Assembly: GCF_026262505.1 (NCBI RefSeq)
Contig: NC_067204.1
Location: 10,883,797 to 10,947,796, forward strand
Length of the DNA: 64,000 bases
Origin: Trichomonas vaginalis G3
Taxonomy: Eukaryota > Parabasalia > Trichomonadida > Trichomonadidae
Reading direction: 5' to 3'
The notes below the pieces were generated by a model. It saw nothing but the letters and a program-made list of their open reading frames with translations, made no database searches and had not been told where the DNA came from. Shown here piece by piece: positions 22,209 to 30,639 of the stretch (the stretch's first letter is position 1; every line of letters begins with the position of its first letter). A program made the position numbers and the translations under genes.

Positions 22209-22871
22209 TTACTCACAATATTTTTGTACAAAACAACCCCAAACCTTTAACCTCTCTTCTGCAGCTTCTAATGCTATCTTAGCGAGTTCATATTCTCTAA
22301 ATTCTCTCTTTAAATCTTCTTGTTCCCATTGGTCTAGTTCGTATGGAGAATCTCTATAACCAGAACATATCTCACGTTCATGTTCTATTTGTTTTTCATG
22401 CATTTTTCTAACTTCTTCTTCGAACAAAGGTTTTGCATTCTCTACTGTATCTTCAAGTTCTTCTTCATCTAACTTCTCATGAACTTTCTTGTCTATGGAG
22501 TCCATAATTTTTCCAACTGCTATACAATATTTTGGAGAAGCCCACATTGCTATATAGTTTACAAGTCTTGGGTCTACATACATTCCTCTAACCTGTTTGA
22601 TTTCATCCGGAATTCCTGCATTAACATTGTATAAAAAGCAACCCGCGGAATTCCGCGGGGTGGTATATTCTTCACAAAATGCCTTAAAATACTCTTCCCA
22701 GGACTTATTTTCCAACAACCTTCTAAAGTCTTTCCTAAACTGCTGACACATCTTTGTTGCATTTATATAACCATCCTTGTCTCTACGTAAGACTTCAATA
22801 CCGTTGTAAGTGCCTTTTGTGAATGTTTCGCCATTAGATTTGTTCGTGAACGTTTTTGCTTCGACTGTCAT
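22209..22871 (-). CDS. Polinton part: KilA-N protein with coiled-coil C-terminus
   Basis: 220 residues, open. Residues 15-130 form a KilA-N domain: YNGIEVLRRDKDGYINATKMC at the start and VDPRLVNYIAMWASPKYCIAVGKIMD at the end. The C-terminal 80 residues are a highly charged coiled coil (EEEVRKMHEKQIEHEREI). This is a DNA-binding regulator family common in phages and large DNA viruses. A perfect palindrome, cccgcggaattccgcggg (about 22640-22660), lies within the coding sequence and is translated as part of the domain. Copy 2 has the same gene at 51327-51989. Confidence 0.88.
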   Translation of the reverse strand: MTVEAKTFTNKSNGETFTKGTYNGIEVLRRDKDGYINATKMCQQFRKDFRRLLENKSWEEYFKAFCEEYTTPRNSAGCFLYNVNAGIPDEIKQVRGMYVDPRLVNYIAMWASPKYCIAVGKIMDSIDKKVHEKLDEEELEDTVENAKPLFEEEVRKMHEKQIEHEREICSGYRDSPYELDQWEQEDLKREFREYELAKIALEAAEERLKVWGCFVQKYCE

Positions 22872-22904
22872 ACTGTTCTTACAATAAAAATAAAAAATAT
22901 TTTT

Positions 22905-22950
22905 GGCTTAACCGTCGGACATTCGTTTGTGGCTTAACCGTCGGACCACA
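22905..22950. repeat. 26-bp direct repeat, two copies
   Basis: The phrase ggcttaaccgtcggac is repeated with attcgtttgt between. Copy 2 has about three copies in the reverse orientation at 51213-51284. It lies just upstream of the class A motif of the KilA-N gene, so it could be a binding site (inference). Confidence 0.8.
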
Positions 22951-23013
22951 ACGATAAAAATCTCATTTTAACTCACTTTTTTTCTATCTTAAGGAAATTC
23001 ATGAAAATTCATG

Positions 23014-23064
23014 AGGGTGAAAAAACAGGTGAAAAAAGAGGTGAGATTTCACCTCTTCACCTAA
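23014..23064. repeat. AGGTGA composite palindrome
   Basis: Seventh member of the copy 1 family of AGGTGA palindromic repeats, in the same orientation as 22118-22167, between the KilA-N gene and the 286-residue gene. Confidence 0.9.
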
Positions 23065-23074
23065 ACATTATTTT

Positions 23075-23935
23075 TCAATACTTTTTCAGCACTTCTCCGT
23101 AGTTATATATGAAAGACAATTCGAGATAAAAGTCGTAGTACAATGGAACAATATGTTGCACACCATTTGTTGTGAACCAAACTTGAAAGTCAGAGAAACT
23201 GTTACTAGGTGGTTCGTAGAATTTAGAAGCAAAGTCATAAAAGTCCTTACCAATACAAAGAAAACTATTGTTGCTTGAACTGAAACTTGCATGACACATG
23301 ACATTTTGAGGGTCAAACACGTTTCTATAAACTGTCAAATCTGTTGGTGGGCGTATAAACCAGAACGGACCGTCAGGTGGTAATGGTTCGTTCTGGTTTA
23401 GTAACCGAAGAAATTGTGCCCAAGAACGTTTGTCTACTTGCCAAAATAAAAACTGTGTATCTCTTGGAGGGTTATTTTCAATCCTTTGAAATGAAACTGT
23501 GGAGTTCATCTTGTCATATTCTAGTTTCAGATAGTATGTTCCATTTAGTAAAGAATCGTATTTTTCTTGAAATTCCCAGTAGTATTTGTTTATTTGAGTT
23601 TGAAAGTCATTTAGAGTCTTCTCAAGACTTTCGTCTGAACGAACTGTAAAGATTCTCATTTCGTCAAATTTGTCTAGTAGACCATCATGACCTCTATACC
23701 GCCCATGAAAATATACCGCAAACATAAACGCGTTAGTTCTTTTTGAAAACAAAACTCTTCTAAATCCTATTGCCTTTGCATCTGAAGGACTTTGAAGCCA
23801 ACGAATTGGAAAGTCAAAGCGGTAGGAGCCGGATGAAATTTCTTCATCTGAAATAGTCCTACCGGCGTTTGTAAAGATATAGTCTAACGGTTTTGTATCT
23901 GCTACTTTTGTTCTTTGTTTTTCAACCTGAAACAT
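23075..23935 (-). CDS. Polinton part: beta-rich protein, paralogue of the protein at 28067
   Basis: 286 residues, open. It shares conserved ends with the 282-residue protein at 28067-28915: near the N-terminus TKPLD.(I/L)FTN.G and YRFD(F/Y)P(I/L)RWL..PS..KAIGFRR, and near the C-terminus HASFS...NSFLC, YEPPS.S.SDFQVWFTT and FYLELS.IYNY. The middles differ. The paralogue is paired with the fibre gene, so both may be virion surface or spike-base proteins; this is inference. The class B motif upstream agrees with a structural gene. Confidence 0.6.
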   Translation of the reverse strand: MFQVEKQRTKVADTKPLDYIFTNAGRTISDEEISSGSYRFDFPIRWLQSPSDAKAIGFRRVLFSKRTNAFMFAVYFHGRYRGHDGLLDKFDEMRIFTVRSDESLEKTLNDFQTQINKYYWEFQEKYDSLLNGTYYLKLEYDKMNSTVSFQRIENNPPRDTQFLFWQVDKRSWAQFLRLLNQNEPLPPDGPFWFIRPPTDLTVYRNVFDPQNVMCHASFSSSNNSFLCIGKDFYDFASKFYEPPSNSFSDFQVWFTTNGVQHIVPLYYDFYLELSFIYNYGEVLKKY

Positions 23936-23974
23936 TTAATATATGTAAAAATATACTGTTTTAAAATAAATGTT

Positions 23975-24559
23975 TTAAAATGGTATGCCATATAGCTTCT
24001 TGAATTTGTTAAGAAGTATTCGAACGCATTTTCCATCTGTATCTCTAGCGTTTACATAAGCACAGCCTTCCTTAGTAAAACATACTTGTAATTTCCTATA
24101 GTTTACGCCGGTATAAAAGTAGAAAGAGTCTTGTTCTTCGCTATAGTAGTAAAACTCAAACGTATGCTCGCCATAGTCTGTAATTTCAATTGTTTCATCT
24201 TCTAGTTCGTCGACAAATTCGAATACAATATCTCTAAATTTGCCTCTGTTCTTACTGTTTTCAGAACAAGTGACCCAACGTAAGTTTTCAAGTCTATTGT
24301 CATTTCTTATATGGTTTATATGGTCTACAAAAGGTAAATTGTTAGGGTTCGGTATAAAATGAGTTGCAATGACAACATGTTTTAAATAGTGTTTTCCACC
24401 AATCCTCATCCTAGCATATCCGTCATTTTGCTCCCATTCGCTTAAAACTCTTTTTGTCTTTTTGTTTCTGACTTCAAATGACTCACAACAGTGAATTTCA
24501 TATTTCTCATCTAACAAACAAGTTTTCCAACAGTCTTTTCCGACAGACTCAGCGTACAT
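23975..24559 (-). CDS. Polinton part: HNH endonuclease with NUMOD4-like N-terminus
   Basis: 194 residues, open. Residues about 10-60 resemble a NUMOD4 module (CWKTCLLDEKYEIHCCESFEVRNKKT). Then GYARMRIGGKHYLKHVVIATHFIP and the HNH core FVDHINHIRNDNRLENLRWVT carry the His and Asn residues of phage-type homing endonucleases. A C-terminal beta-rich extension follows. A class A motif is present. At the same place copy 2 has an unrelated 239-residue gene (49355-50074), so this is replaceable cargo, perhaps a selfish homing gene. Confidence 0.88.
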   Translation of the reverse strand: MYAESVGKDCWKTCLLDEKYEIHCCESFEVRNKKTKRVLSEWEQNDGYARMRIGGKHYLKHVVIATHFIPNPNNLPFVDHINHIRNDNRLENLRWVTCSENSKNRGKFRDIVFEFVDELEDETIEITDYGEHTFEFYYYSEEQDSFYFYTGVNYRKLQVCFTKEGCAYVNARDTDGKCVRILLNKFKKLYGIPF

Positions 24560-24604
24560 TTCAAATAAAATAAAAAAATATTTTTTTTGAAAAATGTTTT
24601 TACT

Positions 24605-25189
24605 TTACTTTACATAACCACCGGCTGCCATAAGCCTTTGACGCCAACCCATACCAGCTAATGAAGGTTGGCTTGGTCTAGTATTGAAACTAACCTTTGG
24701 TTTTGGTTTATCTTCAGTTTTTGGCTTCCCTTCTTCTATCGGTTTTTCGTCACTTTTTGGTTCCTCTGACTTTACCTCACTTGCAGGTATGGTTGTGTCG
24801 TCAACCTCTTCATAAATATCATATGCCATTTGTTTTTGTTTTCCTTTCAACTTTTTGTGTTTGTTGTAAAGTTTAGAATATTTCGACTCTAAGTCAATGA
24901 GATGTTCTATAATGAACTGTTTGTCAGTGAAGTATACTTTCCCATCTGTTGTCTCGAAAATTCCTTCCGACTTCAATATTTTATTTGTGAGAGTCTGTTT
25001 CTTTTTTGAGATACTAGCCGTTCCATTTCTATGAAAAGTGACTTTATAGTTAGGGTTTGTATTTCCAGACCTGGCACTTTCTATTATTGAATTTTTCTCT
25101 TCATCTGTAAGTTCTTTGACAGGTTTTGACAATGGTTCTGAACTTTTTGTTTGTGGTGTCAAATCTACCGTTTCAACTTCTTCGGTCAT
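24605..25189 (-). CDS. Polinton part: unknown 194-residue protein with Lys/Glu/Pro-rich tail
   Basis: 194 residues, open. The central part (about 25-125) looks globular (NYKVTFHRNGTASISKKKQT, VYFTDKQFIIEHLIDLESKYS). The C-terminal 60 residues are low-complexity Lys/Glu/Pro/Ser ending in a conserved GMGWRQRLMAAGGYVK. The near-identical counterpart is at 48741-49325. It sits in a run of small virion-type genes that share the leader TTTTTTACTGAGATGAAATG. Family not recognised. Confidence 0.6.
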   Translation of the reverse strand: MTEEVETVDLTPQTKSSEPLSKPVKELTDEEKNSIIESARSGNTNPNYKVTFHRNGTASISKKKQTLTNKILKSEGIFETTDGKVYFTDKQFIIEHLIDLESKYSKLYNKHKKLKGKQKQMAYDIYEEVDDTTIPASEVKSEEPKSDEKPIEEGKPKTEDKPKPKVSFNTRPSQPSLAGMGWRQRLMAAGGYVK

Positions 25190-25208
25190 TTCATCTCAGT
25201 AAAAAATT

Positions 25209-25364
25209 TTAGTTTGTTTTGTTTTCAACTGGTTGTTTAGGTTTTTTAAGTTGGTCTAAAACTTCCTGAGGTATAGGAAGAACTTGACAAACACGTGGTT
25301 GTGTAACTGCTGGAAGTCGACAAATCCATCTTGAACCCATTTGTCTCAATGCTGTATTGTTCAT
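25209..25364 (-). CDS. Polinton part: small 51-residue protein
   Basis: A short open gene, MNNTALRQMGSRWICR and onward, ending PVENKTN. The leader (tttttactgagatgaaatg) is the same as that of its downstream neighbour at 24605-25189, which supports it as a real gene despite its size. It has a hydrophobic/basic centre and a Pro/Lys-rich tail. The matching region in copy 2 is 48568-48721. Function unknown. Confidence 0.6.
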   Translation of the reverse strand: MNNTALRQMGSRWICRLPAVTQPRVCQVLPIPQEVLDQLKKPKQPVENKTN

Positions 25365-25383
25365 TTCATCTCAGTAAAAAATT

Positions 25384-25785
25384 TTACATTCCCCACGTTT
25401 GAGGCGGTTGAGGTTGGTTGTTGTTTACCCACTGTTGTGCATGGTTATATCCTCTGTTAAAGAATCTTTCACCTTGGTCCATGTAGTGTCCTGCTTGGTT
25501 ATAGTAGTCATTTGCTTTGTTATAATAGTTTCCTGCTTGTGTTCCTACATTGTCCATCCATCCTTGAACTTTTCCTCTTGTTTCAGGATTTGGAATAAGA
25601 TTTGCTGCATCTCGTGCTACCTCCCAACCTTTCTGTACAGTTTGTATAATAGGTTGTGCTTTCTCTTTCAGTATACCTAATGTACTCAAAATCTTCCTTC
25701 CAATTCCAAATGCACCTCTGGCTATTGTTCCCACTGCGGGTAAAAATCTGGATGCAACTCCTGCTAATGCGCCAAATAAACCCAT
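25384..25785 (-). CDS. Polinton part: small amphipathic MG-starting protein (minor-capsid-like)
   Basis: 133 residues, open. It begins MGLFGALAGVASRFLPAVG, a Gly/Ala-rich amphipathic helix with a glycine at position 2 that fits an N-myristoylation site. Then come a basic helical stretch and a Tyr/Asn/Gln-rich tail of repeated YYNKAND-like words. Size and N-terminus recall internal membrane-active minor capsid proteins of adeno- and Polinton-like viruses; that is an analogy only. It diverges from the integrase across a 17-bp gap. Confidence 0.6.
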   Translation of the reverse strand: MGLFGALAGVASRFLPAVGTIARGAFGIGRKILSTLGILKEKAQPIIQTVQKGWEVARDAANLIPNPETRGKVQGWMDNVGTQAGNYYNKANDYYNQAGHYMDQGERFFNRGYNHAQQWVNNNQPQPPQTWGM

Positions 25786-25802
25786 TTCTTATGGGTTAAA
25801 AA

Positions 25803-26762
25803 ATGACGAATCCAAACAAGGACCCCTATGTTTCTAAAGCGACAAAGAAAGCACTCATGATAAAAATCTTTAGTTCAACACCAAATGCTTGGTTTATGGA
25901 TATCTTGGAAAACATTCCGAGGTATAGAGAAGATGGACCACCATACTGGCTAATATTTGTCGGTCAAAACACAAGATACTGTGAAGCCATACCATTACAG
26001 TCCAAAAATATTTTAGATATCTTAGCAGCTTTGACAATATTCGTTGACAAATACCATCCAACAAAACTGACATCTGACTGTGAAAGTTCTTTCAAATCAG
26101 ACGATATTAAAAACTATCTGCGTTCAAAAAATGTAAACCAATATTTCATTGTCGACCAAAAACCATTCTGCTCTTGGTGTCATTGACAGTTGTATAAAAA
26201 TCTTAAGAACTTAAATCAACCACAAGGTGGTGAAGCAAATGAAATGTCATATGACGACAAATATAGACACTTCTCCATGGCAAAGATGAGACAAGTTTTA
26301 AATATTTACAATAGCCGTAAACAAAAAGGTTTGGGAAACCACTCCCCCGAAGAAATGAAAAACAACCCTGACTTAGAGAAAGACTATATATTTAATAGTT
26401 TAGTCAAAAGAGACAAACAAGAAAGAATGCCAGGCTTCAAACTTAAGAAAGGTGACAAAGTAAAAATAGAAATACCTAAACGCGACCCATATGAAAATAC
26501 TATTGACTATGACAACAATGGGAACTCGACAGGTACTCGCATTCGTGTTCGTAAAAATAGAAGAAAGTATACAAGAGAATATTATGAAGTTTTAGGCAAA
26601 CATGGCAAAATGTACAGACTGCAAGCAGAAGATAAAACTACTATTGTCAGACCTCGTTTCAAACTTGTCAAAGTTCAAGGTGGTATACTTTCAAAGACAG
26701 TTCCTAACAAATATAAGACAACTCCTGACGAATATGCTAAAGAAGTTGAAAATGACGACTAA
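25803..26762 (+). pseudogene. Polinton part: retroviral-like (rve) integrase
   Basis: About 315-residue scale. The rve core is recognisable by WFMDILENIPRYREDG, WLIFVGQNTRYCEAIPLQSKN and KLTSDCESSFKSDDIKNYL, followed by a helical segment and a C-terminal SH3-like basic domain (KLKKGDKVKIEIPKRDPYENT, YYEVLGKHGKMYRLQ). This family joins the element ends to target DNA and makes the 6-bp duplication seen at the borders. It converges on the fibre gene with a few bases of overlap. Not intact in this copy. Confidence 0.85.
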
Positions 26763-28048
26763 GCAATTCTATACCATGCGTAAACTGTCATGTAAGGTGG
26801 CATGTAGTCTTTACTTTGTCCCGTTGTTTGCGTATATCCTGAAACGTTATGTGTATGGTTTCCTTCTCCCTGAGTGTCACTCCAGTAACAATTTATAGCA
26901 AACTTAACGTTGTCTTTAACATCATATCCTTTACCTTTTGTCATTCCTGACCAATCCCAATATCTATGCTTATGCCAACCTGCTTGAGATGTACTTAAAT
27001 CTATGTAGTGACTGTGTGCAGGTAAATTTTCACCTGAAATCGCTTTACTTCCACCTGTTTCCTTTGAAGAGTTTGCACAATACAAAAACCTGTCGACTAT
27101 TTGAGTCCAAGTTCCAAAACCAAGTACTACTTCTGGTCTGGTAGAGTTCATTGACGTATAAATAGAACCTATAGGATATACTGTTTGAAGTATTTCTGTC
27201 TTTAATGTTTGAAGCTCTGTTTTGTCTGCTTTTTTATATAACTTTTCTTCAAGTTCATTTACGTCAGAGATGCTATGTCTATGATATTTTTGTGGGTATG
27301 TTCCTTCTGTCCATGCGAAAATACGTTCTTTTGTTGCATCTACATATCCTTTTATCCATGTCGAGTCTGCTTTTGTATTCCTTAACTCTGTAACACCTTT
27401 CTCAAGCTCTTTCAACTGTTGTCCATCTTCCATTAAACCTCTGGTATGACTTGAAACCGTTTGTGTCAACATATCTACAGTTTCTTTGTCGGCTTTAAGG
27501 TCTAAACACCCTGAAACCCATCCTGTATCGGCTTTAGTTTTTAAAATCTTTGAAGTCCGTTCATGGTACCATTCAACCCTTTCTTTAATTTCATTTTCTT
27601 TTTCATCCACATATTCCTTATCTGCCTTCTTCACTAACGCACTAGCCACACATGCTAACTCATCGTTAACATATGTTTTATCTGCTTTCTTTTCAACATC
27701 CTCTTTCGTTGCATATGTTGCATCTGCTCTGTCATGTTCTTCTTGAACTTTTTCAATGACATACTCTTTGTCAGCTTTGTTGTCAATATCTGCCTTCAAA
27801 AGAAGTTCATCTATAGGTTTCTCGTTTAAAGTTCTTTTTGTTGGATTTATACAAACAGTATGGTTCTTACTGTCTTGAAACAGAAACTCATCTGTCATTG
27901 GGTTTATCGTCAGTTTTAAGTTTCCTTCTTTCAATGACTCAGATATCTTAGAATAGTTTGAAAAGTTTGTTGTGTTCTTATTTAGAGCTTGCAAAATGAG
28001 TTGTCGGTTGTGTTGTATTTCTCTCATAGACGCTGTTTCTTTCGACAT
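26759..28048 (-). CDS. Polinton part: phage-like tail-fibre/receptor-binding protein
   Basis: 429 residues, open. Residues 1-85 form a conserved anchoring part. About 90-310 hold repeated KADK(E/T)YV units and charged helices, the pattern of trimeric fibre shafts. The last 130 residues are a collar/tip domain (VYPIGSIYTSMNS, FGTWTQIVDRFLYCA, ENLPAHSHYIDL, PPYMTVYAWYRIA), as in tail-collar fibres of phages. It is probably the host-recognition fibre of the former virion. The copy 2 fibre has the same ends but a different middle. It diverges from the paired gene at 28067 across an 18-bp gap. Confidence 0.83.
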   Translation of the reverse strand: MSKETASMREIQHNRQLILQALNKNTTNFSNYSKISESLKEGNLKLTINPMTDEFLFQDSKNHTVCINPTKRTLNEKPIDELLLKADIDNKADKEYVIEKVQEEHDRADATYATKEDVEKKADKTYVNDELACVASALVKKADKEYVDEKENEIKERVEWYHERTSKILKTKADTGWVSGCLDLKADKETVDMLTQTVSSHTRGLMEDGQQLKELEKGVTELRNTKADSTWIKGYVDATKERIFAWTEGTYPQKYHRHSISDVNELEEKLYKKADKTELQTLKTEILQTVYPIGSIYTSMNSTRPEVVLGFGTWTQIVDRFLYCANSSKETGGSKAISGENLPAHSHYIDLSTSQAGWHKHRYWDWSGMTKGKGYDVKDNVKFAINCYWSDTQGEGNHTHNVSGYTQTTGQSKDYMPPYMTVYAWYRIA

Positions 28049-28066
28049 TTTTATTCTAGATAAAAT
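28049..28066. promoter_or_regulatory. 18-bp bidirectional promoter between fibre and paired gene
   Basis: The gap between the two divergent start codons is only tttttattctagataaaat-like and nearly symmetrical. Similar short, near-palindromic gaps separate divergent genes at 45555-45572 and 60500-60517. Each strand reads as a class B motif, so one site probably serves both genes. Confidence 0.6.
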
Positions 28067-28915
28067 ATGCTTTCAATAGAAAAAGAAAATTCAAGAGTTG
28101 CTACAACTAAACCATTAGATGAACTTTTTACTAATGTCGGTCAAAAGTTTGAGACAGAGACCGTAAAGCATGAAGGCTATCGTTTTGACTACCCCTTAAG
28201 ATGGTTAAGAGACCCATCCGTCACAAAAGCTATTGGCTTTCGTAGAATGAAGTTCATTTCAGAAGCCATACATGGTTTCCCATTTACGGTCGCTTTTGAA
28301 ATTCGATACTATAACAAAGAAAAACGTACGTATGAGAAATTTGAACAGGGAAAACTTTTACAAGTGAATTTGCTTGTAAACTTAGAAACAACTCTTCAAG
28401 CTTTTCAAGAAAAAATAAACGATATCTATATCGAATATGCAAACCAGTATAACATTGACGAAGGAGAGTACCATCTCGATATTATATATGACAGGAAAAA
28501 TGCAACTGTTAAAATCAATAGAATAGAAGACCTTGGAGAAGACGTTTATATTTCTACAAAATATAACAACTTGGCATGGTATAGGTTTCTGAGGATGTTA
28601 AATCAGCCTGCATGGTATCCAGTACACCCGGACTATTATGAAGTCGAAAACCCTAATGGAACATATGAAAATGTTTTCGACTCAGATGCTATTATAGTTC
28701 ATGCTTCATTTTCTGGCGCCCAAAACTCTTTTTTATGCTTGGCAAATGACTTTTACGAAAAACCTACAAAGCTATATGAACCACCGAGTGGAAGTATTTC
28801 AGACTTTCAAGTATGGTTTACAACAGATGGAAGAAAGAGAATAGTTCCATTATACCATGCGTTTTACTTAGAACTTAGTCTCATATACAACTACTATCGA
28901 ACGGTAAAAATATGA
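28067..28915 (+). CDS. Polinton part: beta-rich protein paired with the fibre
   Basis: 282 residues, open. Paralogue of the protein at 23075-23935: the N-terminal 75 and C-terminal 80 residues are alike, and the middle 120 are diverged. In copy 2 the equivalent gene also keeps the ends but has an unrelated middle, in step with the change of fibre. Shared promoter and co-variation with the fibre suggest that it holds or matches the fibre, for example as a spike base (inference). Confidence 0.6.
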   Translation: MLSIEKENSRVATTKPLDELFTNVGQKFETETVKHEGYRFDYPLRWLRDPSVTKAIGFRRMKFISEAIHGFPFTVAFEIRYYNKEKRTYEKFEQGKLLQVNLLVNLETTLQAFQEKINDIYIEYANQYNIDEGEYHLDIIYDRKNATVKINRIEDLGEDVYISTKYNNLAWYRFLRMLNQPAWYPVHPDYYEVENPNGTYENVFDSDAIIVHASFSGAQNSFLCLANDFYEKPTKLYEPPSGSISDFQVWFTTDGRKRIVPLYHAFYLELSLIYNYYRTVKI

Positions 28916-28919
28916 TTTT

Positions 28920-29162
28920 TTAATACGGTTGAGGTGTTGGATTTGGTTGCCAACTAGACTGTGGTGCAGGTTCAGGCTGTTGTATAACAGGAGCTTGTTC
29001 TTCTGGTTCAGGGTCTTTAGGTATAATACCAACGAACTGACCTACTCTTTTGCCAATATTTTTGACTCCGTTCCAAATTCCTCTTCCGACAGATTTTATT
29101 CCATTCCATATACCTCTTCCAACATTTCGAAAGAAGTTTCCTATCTTACTGAAGAAACCCAT
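28920..29162 (-). CDS. Polinton part: 80-residue amphipathic peptide-like protein
   Basis: 80 residues, open. It starts MGFFSKIGNFFRNVGRGIWNG, with Gly2 and a small residue at position 6 that fit a myristoylation site. There follow two near-repeats, GRGIWNGIKSV and GRGIWNGVKNI, forming a basic amphipathic helix, then a Pro/Gln-rich tail. The helix resembles membrane-lytic peptides. A role in membrane penetration or lysis is inference. The copy 2 protein at 44461-44703 is almost the same. Confidence 0.65.
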   Translation of the reverse strand: MGFFSKIGNFFRNVGRGIWNGIKSVGRGIWNGVKNIGKRVGQFVGIIPKDPEPEEQAPVIQQPEPAPQSSWQPNPTPQPY

Positions 29163-29180
29163 TTTACTATATGTAAAAAT

Positions 29181-29543
29181 CTAATGTCCGCCTAGTCTCT
29201 TACGTTTCCTGTTGAGTTCCATAGCGTTCTTTAACTGGAGCTCATACATTCTGTTTCTCCTCTGGTAGAAAACATATTCTGGGTCAACTCCTGTGTTCGC
29301 GTCATCTGCATAAAGTTGTTTATATCCCACTTCAGGGTTTGTATAAAACTCTTTCCATCTCATATTTGCATACCATGGTGGCAAACCTAACGCAGCGTCA
29401 TTTGACATGGCAGTTTGCATTTGTACATCTGTTGGCACTTGACCATAGTTTGCCATTGCAGTTTGTATTCTAACTTCATTTGGAATATTCTCTGGGTTTG
29501 GTTGTCCAGGTTGCTGTGCATTCGCTAAGTTCTGTGCGTCCAT
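29181..29543 (-). CDS. Polinton part: conserved 120-residue protein
   Basis: 120 residues, open. It has a polar Asn/Gln/Pro-rich N-terminus, a repeated pair of (V/I)Q(T/M)QTAM words, an aromatic patch (LPPWYANMRWKEFY) and a basic end (ELNRKRKRLGGH). The copy 2 protein at 44080-44442 is the same in every residue, unusual for these copies, which suggests either constraint or recent exchange. Family not recognised; class B motif upstream. Confidence 0.65.
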   Translation of the reverse strand: MDAQNLANAQQPGQPNPENIPNEVRIQTAMANYGQVPTDVQMQTAMSNDAALGLPPWYANMRWKEFYTNPEVGYKQLYADDANTGVDPEYVFYQRRNRMYELQLKNAMELNRKRKRLGGH

Positions 29544-29566
29544 TTAATATTAGATAAAAATATCTC

Positions 29567-29698
29567 TTACGAGTACATATGCTGAACATTTGCAGGCATT
29601 GGTTCATCTTCATATTCTCTATATCTTTCTGCCACGTCAAATAAATAGATGACACAATGGAAAAAACCTAAAACAAGTAGTCCTATTTCAAACCACAT
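29567..29698 (-). CDS. Polinton part: 43-residue single-span membrane protein
   Basis: A short open gene, MWFEIGLLVLGFFHCVIYLF and onward, ending VQHMYS. It has one hydrophobic segment (residues about 4-20) and an acidic C-terminal tail. Its ATG lies inside the end of the methylase gene in another frame. The copy 2 version at 43925-44056 encodes the same residues although the DNA differs at silent positions, which supports it as a real gene. Possibly an entry, lysis or membrane protein; function unknown. Confidence 0.7.
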   Translation of the reverse strand: MWFEIGLLVLGFFHCVIYLFDVAERYREYEDEPMPANVQHMYS

Positions 29699-30501
29699 TT
29701 ACTTACCAATAAAATTTCTTTGTTATGACACTTTCTCCAGTTTATAGGACCTCTCTCATATTCTATCTTATCGTATCTAAACTCATAGTCATGTATGTCC
29801 TCTAACCATCTCATGACACTTTCCAAACCACTTTTATCGGATGTAAAGTAAAAGCATGGATGGTTATGTAAAACGTCTAAAGTTTCTAAAGAGTCTCTCA
29901 AAGTCCAGTCTACTTGGTATTGAAAATCCCATGTGTTATAGAACGGCGGGTCCACTATAAAGAAAACATTTTCCTTGTCTTTATATTTTTCATACAACTC
30001 TGTCCAATGACATCTCACAAACTCTATACCCTCAATATATTTTTCTATGTCCTCTTTGAAAACATTTGTATAGTTAAGATATAAAACTTTTGACATAAGT
30101 GTTTCAATGTCATGAACTCTTATAGCACCACTATATAATAGTCTAGCAGATATACTATCCCAGTCTATATATTCTGCTTTTTTCAAAACCTCTCTCACAA
30201 TATTTTTCTTATCTAATGGTATACGTTCCATCTTACCTATAGGTATCTTTTCTTTTAACTCTTTCAATATATTGTTTGTGTCTGGAATATGTTTGAGACG
30301 GTTCATATAGTTGTCGAAGTCATTGCATATAATCTTTGAGTCTGGGAATATTATATGGCACAAATGGGATATATAGAAACTTCCACCGAACAAATCTACA
30401 AATGTTAGACCATTCGGTAGTTTCTTAAGTTCTCTCAATATAATATCTTTACATTTACCCTTATTTCCAAAGAACGGTAACGGTGGTTTTGTAAAATTCA
30501 T
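29683..30501 (-). CDS. Polinton part: DNA adenine methylase (D12 class, Dam-like)
   Basis: 272 residues, open. The N-terminal PFFGNKGKCKDIILREL and FVDLFGGSFY are the AdoMet-binding motif of D12-class N6-adenine methylases. VFFIVDPPFYNTWDF is the catalytic DPPF motif, and CFYFTSDKSG follows. The Dam-like family methylates adenine in short DNA sites; the site is unknown here. It may protect or mark element DNA. It is the outermost gene at the right end, about 140 bp from the terminal repeat, with a class B-like motif upstream. Confidence 0.92.
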   Translation of the reverse strand: MNFTKPPLPFFGNKGKCKDIILRELKKLPNGLTFVDLFGGSFYISHLCHIIFPDSKIICNDFDNYMNRLKHIPDTNNILKELKEKIPIGKMERIPLDKKNIVREVLKKAEYIDWDSISARLLYSGAIRVHDIETLMSKVLYLNYTNVFKEDIEKYIEGIEFVRCHWTELYEKYKDKENVFFIVDPPFYNTWDFQYQVDWTLRDSLETLDVLHNHPCFYFTSDKSGLESVMRWLEDIHDYEFRYDKIEYERGPINWRKCHNKEILLVSKCGLK

Positions 30502-30639
30502 TTATATATAATAATAAAAATGTTTTTACCTGAAAAGTGACAGAAAAGTGACAAAACATGAAAACATATATAATTTGTGAAAAGCGACACATTATATAAT
30601 GTTTTCGACCCAGAAGACTAACAATTTTCCGAATAAAAA

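Noticed and set aside
26938-27144. Antisense frames in the fibre gene
   Set aside because: They recur at the same place opposite the fibre in copy 2 only because the fibre itself is conserved.
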